The translations under genes and the position numbers were made by a program. Source: Bordetella genomosp. 9 (GTDB lineage: Bacteria; Pseudomonadota; Gammaproteobacteria; Burkholderiales; Burkholderiaceae_B). Taken from it: a stretch of 64,000 nt of DNA. Shown in pieces: positions 63,659 through 64,000 of this stretch. The notes beneath the pieces were generated by a model. It was not told the DNA's origin and made no database searches. It worked only from the letters and a program-made list of their open reading frames with translations. The number at the start of each line of letters is the position of its first letter. The stretch's first letter is position 1. The stretch lies in NCBI RefSeq assembly GCF_002261425.1, contig NZ_NEVJ01000001.1, positions 558,001 through 622,000 of the forward strand, written 5' to 3'.

Positions 63659-64000
63659 CTAAAGTCCTTTGGGAGGCGTCGTGATCGCGACCAGATAATG
63701 CGCGGCGGCCGCGCCTGGGTTATGGAAAGCGGTCGGCACGTCGAGCGGCATCGTCAGGCAGTCGCCTTTCGCCAGCTGCCAGGTGGTGTCGCCCACCCGC
63801 ACGTCCATCGTTCCGCGGATCATCCACACTTGCTGTATGACGTCGGGATTCTGCATCGTCGCCTCGTAGGCGACGCTCTGGCCTGGCGGGAAATGGATCT
63901 CGATCAGCTGGGTGGGACAGGGAAAGGCCGCGGAAAGGTGCCGGCGCACGTAGCCCGATGCGGGGTCTTTCCAGACCGCCTGCTGGTCGGCGCGCGAGAT
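63659..64000 (-). CDS. XRE-family regulator with C-terminal cupin domain (5' end outside window)
   Basis: Only the C-terminal 113 residues are visible; the frame is open to the right edge. The start of the visible part, S-R-A-D-Q-Q-A-V-W-K-D-P-A-S-G-Y, is typical of the junction between the helix-turn-helix and cupin parts in XRE/cupin repressors. Then a cupin barrel follows (I-H-F-P-P-G, V-W-M-I-R-G-T-M-D-V, D-C-L-T-M-P). The DNA-binding part is outside the window. Coupled to the GNAT gene. Confidence 0.75.
   Translation of the reverse strand: MSRADQQAVWKDPASGYVRRHLSAAFPCPTQLIEIHFPPGQSVAYEATMQNPDVIQQVWMIRGTMDVRVGDTTWQLAKGDCLTMPLDVPTAFHNPGAAAAHYLVAITTPPKGL

Overview
The window comes from a GC-rich betaproteobacterium, most likely of the Alcaligenaceae (Bordetella/Achromobacter group). 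This is inferred from gene content, not from a marker gene: four tripartite-tricarboxylate-like (Bug/TctC) periplasmic receptors, many LysR, AraC and IclR regulators beside small catabolic operons, and two giant glycine-rich autotransporters. No rRNA, tRNA, CRISPR array, insertion sequence, integrase or phage gene was seen.

Layout. 1-2151: a partial class II aldolase diverges from a cytosine-deaminase-like amidohydrolase across a perfect inverted repeat. 2203-4575: an AraC/GyrI regulator and an acyltransferase, in a locally AT-richer stretch. 4620-10420: a minus-strand operon headed by a fused ureidoimidazoline decarboxylase / hydroxyisourate hydrolase, followed by a polyamine-type ABC importer, with a divergent LysR. 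10425-11787: YaiI and a cupin, separated by an AT-rich spacer with tandem repeats and a long palindrome. 12021-24467: an AraC regulator and a compact ten-gene plus-strand block: a three-subunit molybdenum hydroxylase (large subunit fused to a CoxG-like domain), an acyl-CoA ligase, an enoyl-CoA hydratase and a complete Liv-type ABC importer. This reads as one uptake-and-degradation pathway for an unknown acid.

24489-29565: an MFS carrier, PuuE-type allantoinase, ureidoglycolate lyase and a second MFS carrier, with a divergent IclR. Together with the fusion enzyme at 8467-9351 this covers most of the route from hydroxyisourate to glyoxylate and urea. 29591-32352: a GlxA-type regulator with an orphan leaderless solute-binding protein, divergent from an NmrA-like protein. 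32362-37582: LysR, MmgE/PrpD, Bug receptor and exported amidase. 37597-41234: Bug receptor and sulfatase with a divergent LysR.

41231-55181: two tandem, paralogous autotransporters of 2243 and 2335 residues. Their passengers carry about 16 and 15 copies of a Q-S-(I/V)-G5 motif, and their beta-barrels share a cysteine pair with identical spacing. These are the most distinctive genes in the window. 55403-57935: a DHA2-type MFS exporter and a divergent LysR. 57932-62554: a Bug receptor, aldehyde dehydrogenase and aldo/keto reductase operon with a divergent IclR and a recognisable promoter with direct repeats. 62605-64000: a double-GNAT acetyltransferase and the C-terminus of an XRE/cupin regulator.

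The common theme is import plus modification of small organic acids and nitrogen compounds, each unit with its own divergent regulator. All functions are inferred from motifs and family resemblance. No database search was run.
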